From Pelagibacteraceae bacterium (GTDB lineage: Bacteria; Pseudomonadota; Alphaproteobacteria; HIMB59; GCA-002718135): a stretch of DNA of 64,000 nucleotides. The notes beneath the pieces are model-generated. The model was not told the DNA's origin. It ran no database searches and saw only the letters and a program-made list of their open reading frames with translations. The DNA lies in assembly GCA_002718135.1 (NCBI GenBank), contig PBDN01000010.1:4152-68151 (forward strand). Direction: 5' to 3'. Below are positions 28,963 to 38,863 of the stretch, piece by piece (the stretch's first letter is position 1; every line of letters starts with the position of its first letter). A program made the position numbers and the translations under genes.

Positions 28963-30063
28963 ATTAGTAATAATTTTATACGGATCAATTCCTGTATCTA
29001 TAAGTTGAATAGTTTTTTGTATTTTAGATAACTGTTTGCTTCTTACAGTTTTATTGAACAAAAAATATTTAAAAGTATTAAGTAATTTAGTTCTGGTAAG
29101 TTTATGGTTTACCAATTCTTGAATAATCATTTCATTTTTTATGATATTTAGTAAATTTGCATATTTCACTTTTACCAAAAAACTAAAAATAAATTCAGTT
29201 AAAATATTTAATTTGTAAATAATAATTTGGGGTATTAATCTTTTAGAAATTTCAAGTGAAGCAGTGCCTGAACACGTGATACTCATAAATACTCGTTGAT
29301 AATATTTATCGTTTAAATCATTATTTGTTGAAATAATAGTTTTTACATTCCAATTTTTAGTTTTATTTTTAATAAGAGACTCTAAATGTGGAAGAGTAGG
29401 TATAAAAATTATAAAATCTAAATTTTTATTTGAATTAATATAATTATAAATAACTTCAAAATATTTGAACAATTTTTTTATCTCGTTTTCTCTACTGCCC
29501 ATAAGAAAAGATATATAGTTTTTTTTAATTTTATTATCATTATAATTTTTTTTAATATGATAAATAGGATGGCCAATAAAAGTAGTTTTTAATCCATAAT
29601 TTTCAAAATATTTTTTCTCAAATTCAAAAAGTGTAAATATTTCATCATATAATTTTGCAAATTTTTTAGCTCTATTAGGTCTCCATGCCCATACTGTTGG
29701 CGCAACTATTTGAATAATTTTTTTATTAAATCCACTTTTCCTAATTTTTTTTACTAAATTATAATTAAAATCAGGTGAATCTATACAAATTATAATATCA
29801 TATTGATTTATACGTATTTCATTAGAAACAAAATCAATAATTTTAACAAATTTAAATATTGAAAATATAATTTCAACAAAACCTATAGATTTAAACAAAC
29901 TTATATCAAAATATTTTTTTCTAAAGAATTTTTGAGAATTTTTTCCAGAAATTCCATCTATAATATAATTTTTATAATCAATATTCTTTAAAATATTATA
30001 GCATATATTTTCACCAGACTGTTCAGTGCATGAAATAAAGATTTTTTTTTTATAAATATTCAA
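28942..30063 (-). CDS. lpxB: Lipid-A-disaccharide synthase
   Basis: This glycosyltransferase joins UDP-2,3-diacylglucosamine and lipid X to give the lipid A disaccharide. At 373 residues it has SCTEQSGE near 11-18 (family GExSGD region), [13 protein letters not shown] near 122, and GHPIYH near 165. The start is TTG at 30063, as no in-frame ATG lies near. That places it 1 base after the lpxI stop, so coupled translation is likely. It is last in the long minus cluster. Confidence 0.93.
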   Translation of the reverse strand: MNIYKKKIFISCTEQSGENICYNILKNIDYKNYIIDGISGKNSQKFFRKKYFDISLFKSIGFVEIIFSIFKFVKIIDFVSNEIRINQYDIIICIDSPDFNYNLVKKIRKSGFNKKIIQIVAPTVWAWRPNRAKKFAKLYDEIFTLFEFEKKYFENYGLKTTFIGHPIYHIKKNYNDNKIKKNYISFLMGSRENEIKKLFKYFEVIYNYINSNKNLDFIIFIPTLPHLESLIKNKTKNWNVKTIISTNNDLNDKYYQRVFMSITCSGTASLEISKRLIPQIIIYKLNILTEFIFSFLVKVKYANLLNIIKNEMIIQELVNHKLTRTKLLNTFKYFLFNKTVRSKQLSKIQKTIQLIDTGIDPYKIITNRLKKII

Positions 30064-30064
30064 T

Positions 30065-30874
30065 TTAATTTATTGTTGCAATAAAGATATTATTTTGATC
30101 AGCATATTTTTTAATTTTATCTTTTTCTAAAATTATGCATTTATTTTTTTCAAGAAAAATTCCCTCATATCCAAATTTCTTTATTAATTTAACTGTATTC
30201 ATTCCAATTGTTGGTATATCAAGTATCAAGCTTTGATTAGATTTACTAAATTTGACAAGAATACCTTTGTCTCCTTTAGTTTTATAATTTTTGCATCTTG
30301 TTATTAATTGATCTGTACCCTCGGCTGCCTCAACTCCTAAAATAATTTGATTTTGAATTATGATACTTTGTCCTAGATCTAATTTTGCAAAATTTTTTAT
30401 CAAATCTCTAGATTTATTTAAATTTTTTATAGAATTTTTAGTTGGTCTATTTCTTGTAAGATTTTTTTCAACTGAAAATAAATCATTACAATGATTTCTC
30501 CAGTCAAAAAATTTAAATCCTTTATTGCAAAAAAATTCTTGAATTGAAATTAATAATTTATTATCACCTTTTTTTTCTAGTAAAAATTTTTTTACAAATT
30601 TTAAAGTATCAATATCTAATTTCAAATCTGATATACTTGGTCTTTTAATATTTCCTACTAAAATTAAGCTTGTAACTTCATGTTTTTTTAATTCGTTAAA
30701 AATTGTTTTAATTGAATTTAGTGTAATTTTAACAGTTTTAAAATTAGAATATTTTTTTTTATCAAAATATTGATCTATTACAAAAAAAACAATTTTATAA
30801 TTTTTTTTAACTAAATTTTGACCAATTACAATTGGTAAAATACCACCTCCTGCTATAATTCCAATTTTAATCAT
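30065..30874 (-). CDS. lpxI: UDP-2,3-diacylglucosamine pyrophosphatase LpxI
   Basis: This hydrolase makes 2,3-diacylglucosamine 1-phosphate (lipid X); it is the form used in alphaproteobacteria instead of LpxH. It has 269 residues with the N-terminal glycine-rich IIAGGGILP and the conserved VEAAEGTDQLI near 190. The C-terminal half carries the catalytic domain of the former DUF1009 family. It overlaps lpxA by 8 bases and lies between lpxA and lpxB, the usual alphaproteobacterial position. Confidence 0.94.
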   Translation of the reverse strand: MIKIGIIAGGGILPIVIGQNLVKKNYKIVFFVIDQYFDKKKYSNFKTVKITLNSIKTIFNELKKHEVTSLILVGNIKRPSISDLKLDIDTLKFVKKFLLEKKGDNKLLISIQEFFCNKGFKFFDWRNHCNDLFSVEKNLTRNRPTKNSIKNLNKSRDLIKNFAKLDLGQSIIIQNQIILGVEAAEGTDQLITRCKNYKTKGDKGILVKFSKSNQSLILDIPTIGMNTVKLIKKFGYEGIFLEKNKCIILEKDKIKKYADQNNIFIATIN

Positions 30875-31652
30875 TGCTTAATACACAAATGCCTCTTTTT
30901 TTATTTTTTAAAATGAAATTTATTATATCTTTAATTTCAGTAATTAATTTTAATTTATCATCTAAATCTTTAATATTGACCTCTATTGAACTATTAATAT
31001 TAAAAATTGAATTAGTTGCAGTTCGTATTGTTAATATATCTTTATTTGATAAACCCTTTCTTTTTAAACCAACAATATTCAAACCTTTTAGATTACACCT
31101 TATTCCAGTATAAAGTCCATATGGTATAATATTTTTTTCAACTCCACTCATTCCACCTATCATTGCATTTTTACCTATATTTACAAATTGATGAACTGCA
31201 GAATTACCACCTATTATTGCATAATCATCAATTTCAACATGACCTGCTAATGTTGCATTATTTGCTAAAATTACATTCGACCTTATTTGACAATCATGAG
31301 CAATATGTGCTCCCACCATAAATAAACAGTTGTTCTTTATTATTGTATGAAGTCCTCCTCCTTGAGTTCCTGGGTTAACCGTAACACTTTCTCTAAAGGT
31401 ATTATAATTACCAATTTTAATATATGATTTTTCACCTTTGTATTTTAAATCTTGAGGATTTGTTCCTATAGAACTAAATGGGTAAAATTTGTTTCCATTG
31501 CCTATTTCAGTATTACCTACTATGTTGACATGAGAAATTAACACATTTTCATTTCCAATTTTTACATTATCACCTATAATACAATATGGTCCAATATTAG
31601 TAGATGGGTCAATTTCAGCCTTATTAGATATAATAGAAGAAGGATGTATCAT
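30867..31652 (-). CDS. lpxA: UDP-N-acetylglucosamine acyltransferase
   Basis: This enzyme carries out the first acylation of lipid A synthesis. Its 261 residues form a left-handed beta helix with many isoleucine-rich hexapeptide repeats through about residue 190, then a helical C-terminal domain. The catalytic histidine is in VGAHIAHDCQI near 120. It follows fabZ with a 56-base AT-rich gap that shows no clear signal. Confidence 0.97.
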   Translation of the reverse strand: MIHPSSIISNKAEIDPSTNIGPYCIIGDNVKIGNENVLISHVNIVGNTEIGNGNKFYPFSSIGTNPQDLKYKGEKSYIKIGNYNTFRESVTVNPGTQGGGLHTIIKNNCLFMVGAHIAHDCQIRSNVILANNATLAGHVEIDDYAIIGGNSAVHQFVNIGKNAMIGGMSGVEKNIIPYGLYTGIRCNLKGLNIVGLKRKGLSNKDILTIRTATNSIFNINSSIEVNIKDLDDKLKLITEIKDIINFILKNKKRGICVLSND

Positions 31653-31708
31653 AATATGTCTAGTAAATTATAATTAATAAAATTGAATTAATTAATTATT
31701 ACAAATTA

Positions 31709-32143
31709 TTACTTATAAGTAATCATAGCCGAAAATTCTGCCTCACTAACTTTGATTTCATTGCAGAGAGCCAATCCTTTGAATTTATAAACATCACGTA
31801 CTTTATTTATAAATGAAACTTCAAAAAAAATTTCATCATTGGGATATATAGGTTTCCTAAATTTCGCTCTACTAACACTCATAAAAAGTACAGATTTTTC
31901 TTTGAACTTTCTTAAATTATCTGAAACAACTACACCGGCAGTTTGTGCCATAGCTTCAATTATAATAACCCCTGGGACAATAGGGTGATCGGGGAAATGA
32001 CCTTTAAAAAATTCTTCATTATCTTTAAATATTTTAGAAGAAATACCCATTTCACCTTTAGTAATAATTTTACATGAATCAATGAATAAAAAGGGGCTTC
32101 TATGAGGAATTAATTGTTTAATTTGTTCTAAATCTAAATTCAT
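31709..32143 (-). CDS. fabZ: (3R)-hydroxyacyl-ACP dehydratase FabZ
   Basis: This hot-dog-fold dehydratase of fatty acid synthesis has 144 residues. The catalytic histidine and glutamate lie in [11 protein letters not shown] (about 48-58) and EAMAQTAG (about 63-70). It competes with LpxA for hydroxyacyl-ACP, which explains its conserved place among the lpx genes. It overlaps lpxD by 4 bases (ATGA). Confidence 0.97.
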   Translation of the reverse strand: MNLDLEQIKQLIPHRSPFLFIDSCKIITKGEMGISSKIFKDNEEFFKGHFPDHPIVPGVIIIEAMAQTAGVVVSDNLRKFKEKSVLFMSVSRAKFRKPIYPNDEIFFEVSFINKVRDVYKFKGLALCNEIKVSEAEFSAMITYK

Positions 32144-33132
32144 TTAATTTTATTTAATTTTAAAATATTTAATTTCCATTTTTTTATATCAATAGCTGGA
32201 AATCCAGCAACTATTGAATTATCAAATAGGTTTTTTGTTACACCACTTTTTGCTGCTATAGTAACATTTTTACCAATATTTAAGTGCCCTGAAATTCCAG
32301 CTTGTCCACCAATTTTTACAAAATCTCCAATTTTAGTACTGCCTGCTATGCCAACTTGCGCTGCAATAATAGCATGTTTACCGATAACAACATTATGAGC
32401 TATCTGTATTAAATTATCCAATTGAGAATTTGATTGTATAATTGTTGAATCAAATACTGCTCTATCAATTGTAGTATTTGACCCAATAGAACAATTATCT
32501 TCAATGACAACATTGCCAAAATGTTCAATTTGAATTTTTGTTTTAGGATCAAATCCAAATCCTTTTCCACCAATAACACAGCCTGATTTAATAATACAGT
32601 TTTCTCCTATTATACAATTGGATAAAACAACATTTGAGTCAATAAATGAATTTTTTTTAATCACCACATTTGGTCCTATTGAGCAATTTGATTTAATAAT
32701 AACATTATCTTCAATTTTAGTATCTGCATACACATTGGTAAATGAGTCTATTTGAATATTATTCATTAATACTGTTTGATTTTCTATAAAAGAGTTTTTA
32801 GAGATTGTAGCATTAGAAACAATTTTCGTTTTTAAAAGATTAGTAACACATGCAAATGCGTTATATGGATCATCTACAATTATTGGATAGCAATTATTAT
32901 TTAAATATTTAAGGTTTTTATTTTCAATAAAACAACCTTTAGCGTTAGATTTTTTTAAATTAGTTTTTAATTTTAAATCATTAAAGAAGGTTAAATCATT
33001 TTTTTTAGCATTATCTAAAGAATTAATACCTAAAATTAAATCATTATCTGGAATTTTAGAAATAATTTTAATTGAATAATTAGATAAAAATTTTTTTATA
33101 TCTATAAATTTATAACTATTTGTATTCTTCAA
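32140..33132 (-). CDS. lpxD: UDP-3-O-acylglucosamine N-acyltransferase
   Basis: This enzyme carries out the third step of lipid A synthesis, N-acylation. It has 330 residues: an N-terminal uridine-binding domain (about 1-105), then a hexapeptide-repeat beta helix, with catalytic histidine in QIAHNVVIG near 245. The start appears to be TTG at 33132, because no ATG is available before the conserved domain. It overlaps skp by 17 bases. Confidence 0.94.
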   Translation of the reverse strand: MKNTNSYKFIDIKKFLSNYSIKIISKIPDNDLILGINSLDNAKKNDLTFFNDLKLKTNLKKSNAKGCFIENKNLKYLNNNCYPIIVDDPYNAFACVTNLLKTKIVSNATISKNSFIENQTVLMNNIQIDSFTNVYADTKIEDNVIIKSNCSIGPNVVIKKNSFIDSNVVLSNCIIGENCIIKSGCVIGGKGFGFDPKTKIQIEHFGNVVIEDNCSIGSNTTIDRAVFDSTIIQSNSQLDNLIQIAHNVVIGKHAIIAAQVGIAGSTKIGDFVKIGGQAGISGHLNIGKNVTIAAKSGVTKNLFDNSIVAGFPAIDIKKWKLNILKLNKIK

Positions 33133-33637
33133 AACTAAGATCTATTTTTGTATTATTTATTTCATTTAATATTTTTTTAGTAATGTTTATATCATTTGAT
33201 GCCATAATATAATTTTTACTATCAAATATAACATCAATATTCTCATCACTAGCATATTTTTCCATTAATTTTAATATATTTTGCAGAATATTATTCTTTA
33301 TTTTAGTTATTTGATTTTCATAATGAAAATTAAATTTATCAACATTATCTTGGAATTTTTTAAATTTATTATTATATTTATCAATCTCAATTTTTAATTT
33401 TTCATTTGTTAAAATTAACTTTAATTCTTCAATTTCATTTATCATTTCAGTTAATTCTTTTTCTTCATTAGTATATAGGTCTTTAAATTTTTGTTGATCT
33501 TTTTGTATATTAAGAAATATTTTCTTATATTGGTCACAATTATTTATAATATAATCAATATCAACAACTGCTAATTTATTTGCAAATAATTTACTTGAGA
33601 AGACAATTATAAATAAAATTAATGTATTTCTGATCAA
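33116..33637 (-). CDS. skp: OmpH/Skp family periplasmic chaperone
   Basis: This chaperone carries unfolded outer-membrane proteins across the periplasm to BamA. Its 173 residues have a signal peptide (about 1-19, ending SKLFAN), then [11 protein letters not shown] and a long helical coiled region from about 40 to 125, as in Skp. Translation must begin at the TTG at 33637: an in-frame stop lies three codons upstream and the TTG overlaps the bamA stop. The bamA-skp-lpxD order is conserved. Confidence 0.87.
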   Translation of the reverse strand: MIRNTLILFIIVFSSKLFANKLAVVDIDYIINNCDQYKKIFLNIQKDQQKFKDLYTNEEKELTEMINEIEELKLILTNEKLKIEIDKYNNKFKKFQDNVDKFNFHYENQITKIKNNILQNILKLMEKYASDENIDVIFDSKNYIMASNDINITKKILNEINNTKIDLSFEEYK

Positions 33638-35907
33638 TTTAAATTACCTACAGAAAATAAAAACATTCTTTTTATATCATAATCTTGATCATTTATAGGA
33701 AAGCCCCAAGTGAAACCTATAGGCCCAATAGGAGAATAAAATTTTAAACCTAATCCATAAGAAGCTCTAATGCTTTGATCAGAATGTTTTGGAGCAGTTT
33801 TGTTGCCCCATACAAGACCATAATCGTTAAATAAATGAAAATAAATAGGATTATCTGAATTATCAATTAATTTCTTAGAAAAATCAAATTTAGTCACAGC
33901 AAGATTTCTACCACCAACATATGAATTTCTTGACTCTCTAGGTCCAACGCCATAGACGTCATAACCTCTTAACCATCTACCTCCTAAAGAAAATTTATCG
34001 TTAGCAATAAGTTCATTGTTATTGAGAGAAATAATATTTCCTAATCTTGTTTGGAAAGAGAATATGTTTTCGTTTATTTTTTGATACTTTTTGTAAGTTA
34101 TTGAATTTTTTAAAAAACCATTTGTTGAACTGGTAGGTGTTTCAATTAAGTTAGAATATTCAAAATAATTTCCTCTTACTGGTAAAATAAATGAATTCAA
34201 AGTATTATAACTAAATTCATTTTTTAAAATAAAACTAACATTATTACCTTCAACATTTTTAATAGAATCACTAACTGAACTTTCATTAGTTACAGTGTAA
34301 TCCTTCAAATAATAATCTAAATTTATTTTATGGGTTAGATTATTTGTTATTCTGTAACCTAATCCTGTTCCCAATGTAAATGTGTTTAATTTATAGGAAC
34401 TAGAATTGGTAAAATCTTTTTCAGAATAGTTAATTCCATATTCAAAATCTAAATCATAATTATAGAAATATTTATCTTTGCTCTTAAAGGTATAAGTACT
34501 ATTATTTTGAGATGTATTTATTAAAAATTCTATAGATCTACCCGTTCCACCAAAATTTTTTTCATTTAGACCCGTTACAAATGTAAAACCATCAATTGTT
34601 CCAAATGAAAGACCTGCATTAAAAGAACCAGTCTGCTTTTCTTTTACCTCAATCTCAATATCTACTAATTCATCATTAATGTATTGCTCATTAATCTCAA
34701 CAGTTTCAAATAAATTTAACATTTTAATTTGTCTAGAAAGTTCTTTAATTTGAAACTTATTAAGAGAATCACCTTCAGATATTTGCAATTCTCTTCTAAT
34801 TACATAATCATATGTTCGAGAATTACCATTTATATTAATTTGATTAACATATTTTGGTTTAGTTGGTAAAATTCTATATAGAACATCTACGTTATTATTT
34901 GTTACTTTTTCCAATGTCTGTAATTCAAAAAAAACAATTCCATTATCTTCTAAAATATTAGAAAGATCTTTTTCAATTGATTCAATTTTAACTTGACTAA
35001 AAGATTCAGATTCTAATTTTTTATTTTTGAGCAATAAATCAAATTCATCGTTTAATTTTTCATTTGATTGTTTTATTTGATTTTCATATTTAATTGATGA
35101 AAAAATATATTTATTTCCTTCTGCTATTTTAAAATATAAAAAGACTTTATTTGTATCCAAATATTCAATCTCATAATTTATATTGATTTTTTTAAAACCA
35201 TTATTTTTATAAAATTTTTTCAATTTCAATATGTCATTTTGTATTTGAAATAATTTAAAGTTATTATTAACAAAAATATTAAGTAAACTTTTATTTTTGG
35301 ATTTTATTTTAGAAAATAATTCATCATTACTAAAATTTTCATTTCCAACAAAATAAACTTTTTTAATTTTAGTAATTTCACCTTCTTCAAAAATAAAAGT
35401 AAGTTCAGCTGTATTGTTTATTTCATTGAATTTAGTTTTACTTTCAATTTTGATATTATTGTAACCTAATGATTGGTACGCTTTTTTAAATTCATCATTG
35501 AGTTTATTGATTTTTAATGGATTTAAATTTGTAATATTTAATTCATTAGTAATTATTCCTAGCTGTTCATCCTTTAATCTTTTATTTTTTTGGTAAGAAA
35601 CTTTTGTTATACTTGGATATTCTTCAATAAATACTAAATATTTATTATTTTTTATTTCAACTTTCACGTTTTGAAATAATTTAGAATCATTTAATTCTTT
35701 TAATAAATAATTTGAATATTCTTCAGATATAACATCAGGTTTTTTTTCAATTATTGAAAATATTGCTTCATTATCAGAATATTGATTACCTATTACTTCT
35801 ATAGAAATTTCATTAGACAAAACTTTATAAGAATAAAAAATTAATAGTAATAAAAATATATTAAAATTTAGAAAATTTAATTTCAATATATTTTTCAAAT
35901 TCTTCAT
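33634..35907 (-). CDS. bamA: Outer membrane protein assembly factor BamA
   Basis: This is the central subunit of the beta-barrel assembly machine. It has 757 residues: a signal peptide (about 1-31), five POTRA repeats to about residue 420 and a 16-strand barrel. The conserved barrel motif is seen as RWLRGYDVYGVGPR. The protein ends FSVGNLN, so the terminal aromatic residue of the usual beta-signal is missing. Its start overlaps dxr by 47 bases. The rseP gene, normally between dxr and bamA, is absent. Confidence 0.96.
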   Translation of the reverse strand: MKNLKNILKLNFLNFNIFLLLLIFYSYKVLSNEISIEVIGNQYSDNEAIFSIIEKKPDVISEEYSNYLLKELNDSKLFQNVKVEIKNNKYLVFIEEYPSITKVSYQKNKRLKDEQLGIITNELNITNLNPLKINKLNDEFKKAYQSLGYNNIKIESKTKFNEINNTAELTFIFEEGEITKIKKVYFVGNENFSNDELFSKIKSKNKSLLNIFVNNNFKLFQIQNDILKLKKFYKNNGFKKININYEIEYLDTNKVFLYFKIAEGNKYIFSSIKYENQIKQSNEKLNDEFDLLLKNKKLESESFSQVKIESIEKDLSNILEDNGIVFFELQTLEKVTNNNVDVLYRILPTKPKYVNQININGNSRTYDYVIRRELQISEGDSLNKFQIKELSRQIKMLNLFETVEINEQYINDELVDIEIEVKEKQTGSFNAGLSFGTIDGFTFVTGLNEKNFGGTGRSIEFLINTSQNNSTYTFKSKDKYFYNYDLDFEYGINYSEKDFTNSSSYKLNTFTLGTGLGYRITNNLTHKINLDYYLKDYTVTNESSVSDSIKNVEGNNVSFILKNEFSYNTLNSFILPVRGNYFEYSNLIETPTSSTNGFLKNSITYKKYQKINENIFSFQTRLGNIISLNNNELIANDKFSLGGRWLRGYDVYGVGPRESRNSYVGGRNLAVTKFDFSKKLIDNSDNPIYFHLFNDYGLVWGNKTAPKHSDQSIRASYGLGLKFYSPIGPIGFTWGFPINDQDYDIKRMFLFSVGNLN

Positions 35908-37009
35908 GATAATGTATTACATCTTTAATGGTCTTTGTTGGTAAATTCAAATTGAAAGAAGTTACAATTGATATTATTTTGTAAATATCTACGTAATTAA
36001 TATGCTTTTTTTTATATAAATTTACTGCAAATTCATTAGCTATATTAAAATTGATAATATTTGCAGGTTTTGACTTATCCATCTTGTTAAAAAAATCATA
36101 TATAGGAAATGTTTTTTTTAAAACAGGCTCAAATGTTAATTTATTTTTTTTTGGAAATTGAAAAATATTATATTTATTATAGTTATTTTCTACTTTTATT
36201 TTTAAAAAATTTATTAAAGGAATTCTCATATCATTATAGAAATAAATTAATTGAGATAAAAAATTTTTGTATTCAATTATTGAATGAACAAGTGATTGTT
36301 TGTGTATTAAAATATCTAAATTATTATAATTAATATTAAATAAATAATGAGCTTCAACAACTTCCAAACATTTATTTACTAAAGTTGCTGAATCAATACT
36401 ATTTTTGTATCCCATTTTCCATTTAGGATGAGCTATAGCCTGATGGAATTTTACATTTTTAAGTTTGAAAAAATCTTTATCTGCAAAAGGTCCACCTGAT
36501 GCAGTTAAATAAATTTTTTTCAAATTATTTAAATTATTCTTATTTAAAAAATTATAAATAGAGAAATGTTCTGAGTCTATAGGATAGATTTCAATATTTT
36601 TTTTTTTCAAATATCTTTTAAATAAGTGACCAGCTGAAACTACACATTCTTTATTAACTATACCTAAATTTTTGGTATTATTTAGTATTGATTCTAAATA
36701 GTATAAAGATTTATAACCTGATATTGCTAAAATTGTATAATCTGATTTCGATGTATTGAGATAAGAAATTAATTCATGAAAATTTAGTAATTTAGTTTTT
36801 TCATTAATTTTTTTTTTTATTAAATTAAAACACTTTAAATCATTAATATAAACATACTTAGGTTTAAATATTTGAACTTGTTTTATAAGTAATTTATAAT
36901 TTTTATTTGAACACAATAAATTTATCTTATAATTATTATATGAATTTTTAATAATATTTAAAGTTTTGCAACCAATAAACCCAGTGCTTCCAAATATATT
37001 AAGTTTCAT
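35861..37009 (-). CDS. dxr: 1-deoxy-D-xylulose 5-phosphate reductoisomerase
   Basis: This second enzyme of the MEP isoprenoid pathway makes 2-C-methylerythritol 4-phosphate, the substrate of IspD encoded earlier in the window. It has 382 residues, with NADPH loop GSTGFIG (7-13), TASGGPF near 167, and the substrate/metal region HPKWKMG followed by SATLVNKCLEVVEAH. The C terminus reads through 47 bases shared with the bamA signal-peptide region in another frame. It overlaps cdsA by 4 bases. Confidence 0.96.
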   Translation of the reverse strand: MKLNIFGSTGFIGCKTLNIIKNSYNNYKINLLCSNKNYKLLIKQVQIFKPKYVYINDLKCFNLIKKKINEKTKLLNFHELISYLNTSKSDYTILAISGYKSLYYLESILNNTKNLGIVNKECVVSAGHLFKRYLKKKNIEIYPIDSEHFSIYNFLNKNNLNNLKKIYLTASGGPFADKDFFKLKNVKFHQAIAHPKWKMGYKNSIDSATLVNKCLEVVEAHYLFNINYNNLDILIHKQSLVHSIIEYKNFLSQLIYFYNDMRIPLINFLKIKVENNYNKYNIFQFPKKNKLTFEPVLKKTFPIYDFFNKMDKSKPANIINFNIANEFAVNLYKKKHINYVDIYKIISIVTSFNLNLPTKTIKDVIHYHEEFEKYIEIKFSKF

Positions 37010-37635
37010 AGAATATTTACTATTTTAAATATAACAATAAATATAATTGCAAATATAAAACTATCAAATCTATCAAAAAAACCTCCATGCCCAGGTATGT
37101 AATTACTTGAATTTTTAATTTGGTTAATTCTTTTAAAATATGATTCAATTAAGTCTCCAAAAAAAGACAGAGATATAACAATATTAATTAAAATTATATA
37201 TTGAAATAACTGACCTTTAAAAAAAATAAATGTATATATTAAAGACAATAGGTTTGAAAAAAATATACCCCCAAATAAACCTTCATAAGTTTTATTAGGG
37301 CTAATTTTAAAATATAATTTATTTTTTCCATATAGACTTCCTACATAATAGGAAAATATATCAAAAGTAATAATAGTTAAAATTACTAAATTAAATTCAT
37401 ATAAATTAAAATAAGAATAAAAATATATATAAAAGGAAATAATTGATAAAAAAATATATATATAAATTAATTTAAATATAATCTTAAAATAGAAATAAAT
37501 CTCTAAAATTATTAAGAAATAAATAAAGCTAACTAAAACAACAATTAAATTTAAGTTGATTGATATTATTAAGAAATATAATAATAAAAATAATAAACTA
37601 GATAATGATCTTAATTTAAAATTTCTATAATCCAT
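37006..37635 (-). CDS. cdsA: Phosphatidate cytidylyltransferase
   Basis: This membrane enzyme makes CDP-diacylglycerol from phosphatidate and CTP. The ATG at 37635 gives 209 residues with several membrane helices; a start at 37662 is possible but would overlap uppS more. SPNKTYEG near 117 and the signature region from SYFKR to PGHGGFFDRFDS identify the family. The signature normally reads K-R-x4-K-D; here the Asp is Asn (KRINQIKN), while the GDL and DRFD aspartates are intact. It is shorter than the usual 260-285 residues, with fewer N-terminal helices. Confidence 0.92.
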   Translation of the reverse strand: MDYRNFKLRSLSSLLFLLLYFLIISINLNLIVVLVSFIYFLIILEIYFYFKIIFKLIYIYIFLSIISFYIYFYSYFNLYEFNLVILTIITFDIFSYYVGSLYGKNKLYFKISPNKTYEGLFGGIFFSNLLSLIYTFIFFKGQLFQYIILINIVISLSFFGDLIESYFKRINQIKNSSNYIPGHGGFFDRFDSFIFAIIFIVIFKIVNIL

Positions 37636-38311
37636 AATTTCTCTCAATTTTTTTATACTCAAATATAATTTTTTTAAGTTCTTTTGTAGTAAAATCTGGC
37701 CATAGAGTATCAGTAAAAAAAAGTTCAGAATATGTTAAATTAAACAAGATAAAATTACTAAGTCTTTGATATCCTCCTGTTCTAATAAGCAAGTCTGGAT
37801 CAGGAATTTCACCTAAATAAAATAATTTTTTTATATTATTAATATCTAAATGAATATTAGATTTGTTCTTTTTTACCTGATTTAAAACGTAAATCAATTC
37901 ATTTTTAAATCCATAGTTAAAAGCCAAATTTAAATTTAAAGTATTATTATTTGATGTTTTTATTTCGCATTCATTTATTATATTTAAAATTTCTTTTGGA
38001 ATATTATTTCTTTCACCAATAATTTTTAGTTTTATTTTTTTTTCATCAATTATTTTATTTAAAAAATTATTGAAATATTCATATATAATTTTATATATAT
38101 GATTAACTGTATTTCTTTTAATATTTTCAGATGAAAGTGTATATAGTGTCAGATAATTTATTTTATTGTCTATAGCAAAATTAGAAATTAAGTTTATTTT
38201 CTCTAATCCTTTTTCATAACCTTTAAGTATTGAAGTTTTTTCTTTGATCGACCATCTTTTATTACCATCAAGTATAATAGCAATGTGGTTGAGTGAATTT
38301 TGTTGACTCAA
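37625..38311 (-). CDS. uppS: Undecaprenyl diphosphate synthase
   Basis: This cis-prenyltransferase makes the lipid carrier for peptidoglycan and O-antigen. It has 228 residues with the catalytic aspartate in ILDGNKRW (13-20), FNYGFKNEL near 130, and DLLIRTGGYQRLSNF plus ELFFTDTLWPDF in the C-terminal third. The start is TTG at 38311, 2 bases after the frr stop; no ATG precedes the catalytic motif. It overlaps cdsA by 11 bases. Confidence 0.95.
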   Translation of the reverse strand: MSQQNSLNHIAIILDGNKRWSIKEKTSILKGYEKGLEKINLISNFAIDNKINYLTLYTLSSENIKRNTVNHIYKIIYEYFNNFLNKIIDEKKIKLKIIGERNNIPKEILNIINECEIKTSNNNTLNLNLAFNYGFKNELIYVLNQVKKNKSNIHLDINNIKKLFYLGEIPDPDLLIRTGGYQRLSNFILFNLTYSELFFTDTLWPDFTTKELKKIIFEYKKIERNYGL

Positions 38312-38313
38312 TA

Positions 38314-38862
38314 TTATACTTTCAAAATATCATTTTTTTTAGATGCTAATAAATTATCAATTTTTTCTATATTTTGATCTGTAATTTTTTGAGCATCATT
38401 TAAAAATTTCTTGAGCTCATCTTCAGATATAGTAGAATTTTTCTTATCTTCTTTTTTTATATCAATATATTCTCTTCTTATATTCCTAATTACAACTTTA
38501 GAATTTTCAGCATATTGTGATGCTACTTTCGTTAATTCATTTCTTCTTTCTTCACTTAATTTGGGGATTGGTAATCTAATTAAATTACCATCATTTTGAG
38601 GATTTATACCTAAATTAGATTCAATGATAGAATTTTCAATATTTTTAGTTAAATTTGTATCCCATACTTGTATTACTATTGTACTTGCGTCAGGTGCGCT
38701 AATAGTACCTAGTTGATTTAGCGGTGTTTTTGACCCATATGCATCAACAAATAAATTGTCTAACATTGTCGGATTAGCTCTAGAAGTTCTCAATGTTTGA
38801 AATTCCTTTTCTAAATGACTGATTGCTAATGCCATTTTTTTATTTAATTCATCATTAGTCAT
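38314..38862 (-). CDS. frr: Ribosome recycling factor
   Basis: This factor splits post-termination ribosomes together with EF-G. The ATG at 38862 gives 182 residues, close to the usual 185. LRTSRANPTMLDN near 29-41 and the C-terminal KKNSTISEDELKK region fit the family. Earlier in-frame codons belong to the pyrH reading region and are unlikely to be used. It begins 1 base after pyrH. Confidence 0.96.
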   Translation of the reverse strand: MTNDELNKKMALAISHLEKEFQTLRTSRANPTMLDNLFVDAYGSKTPLNQLGTISAPDASTIVIQVWDTNLTKNIENSIIESNLGINPQNDGNLIRLPIPKLSEERRNELTKVASQYAENSKVVIRNIRREYIDIKKEDKKNSTISEDELKKFLNDAQKITDQNIEKIDNLLASKKNDILKV

Positions 38863-38863
38863 A

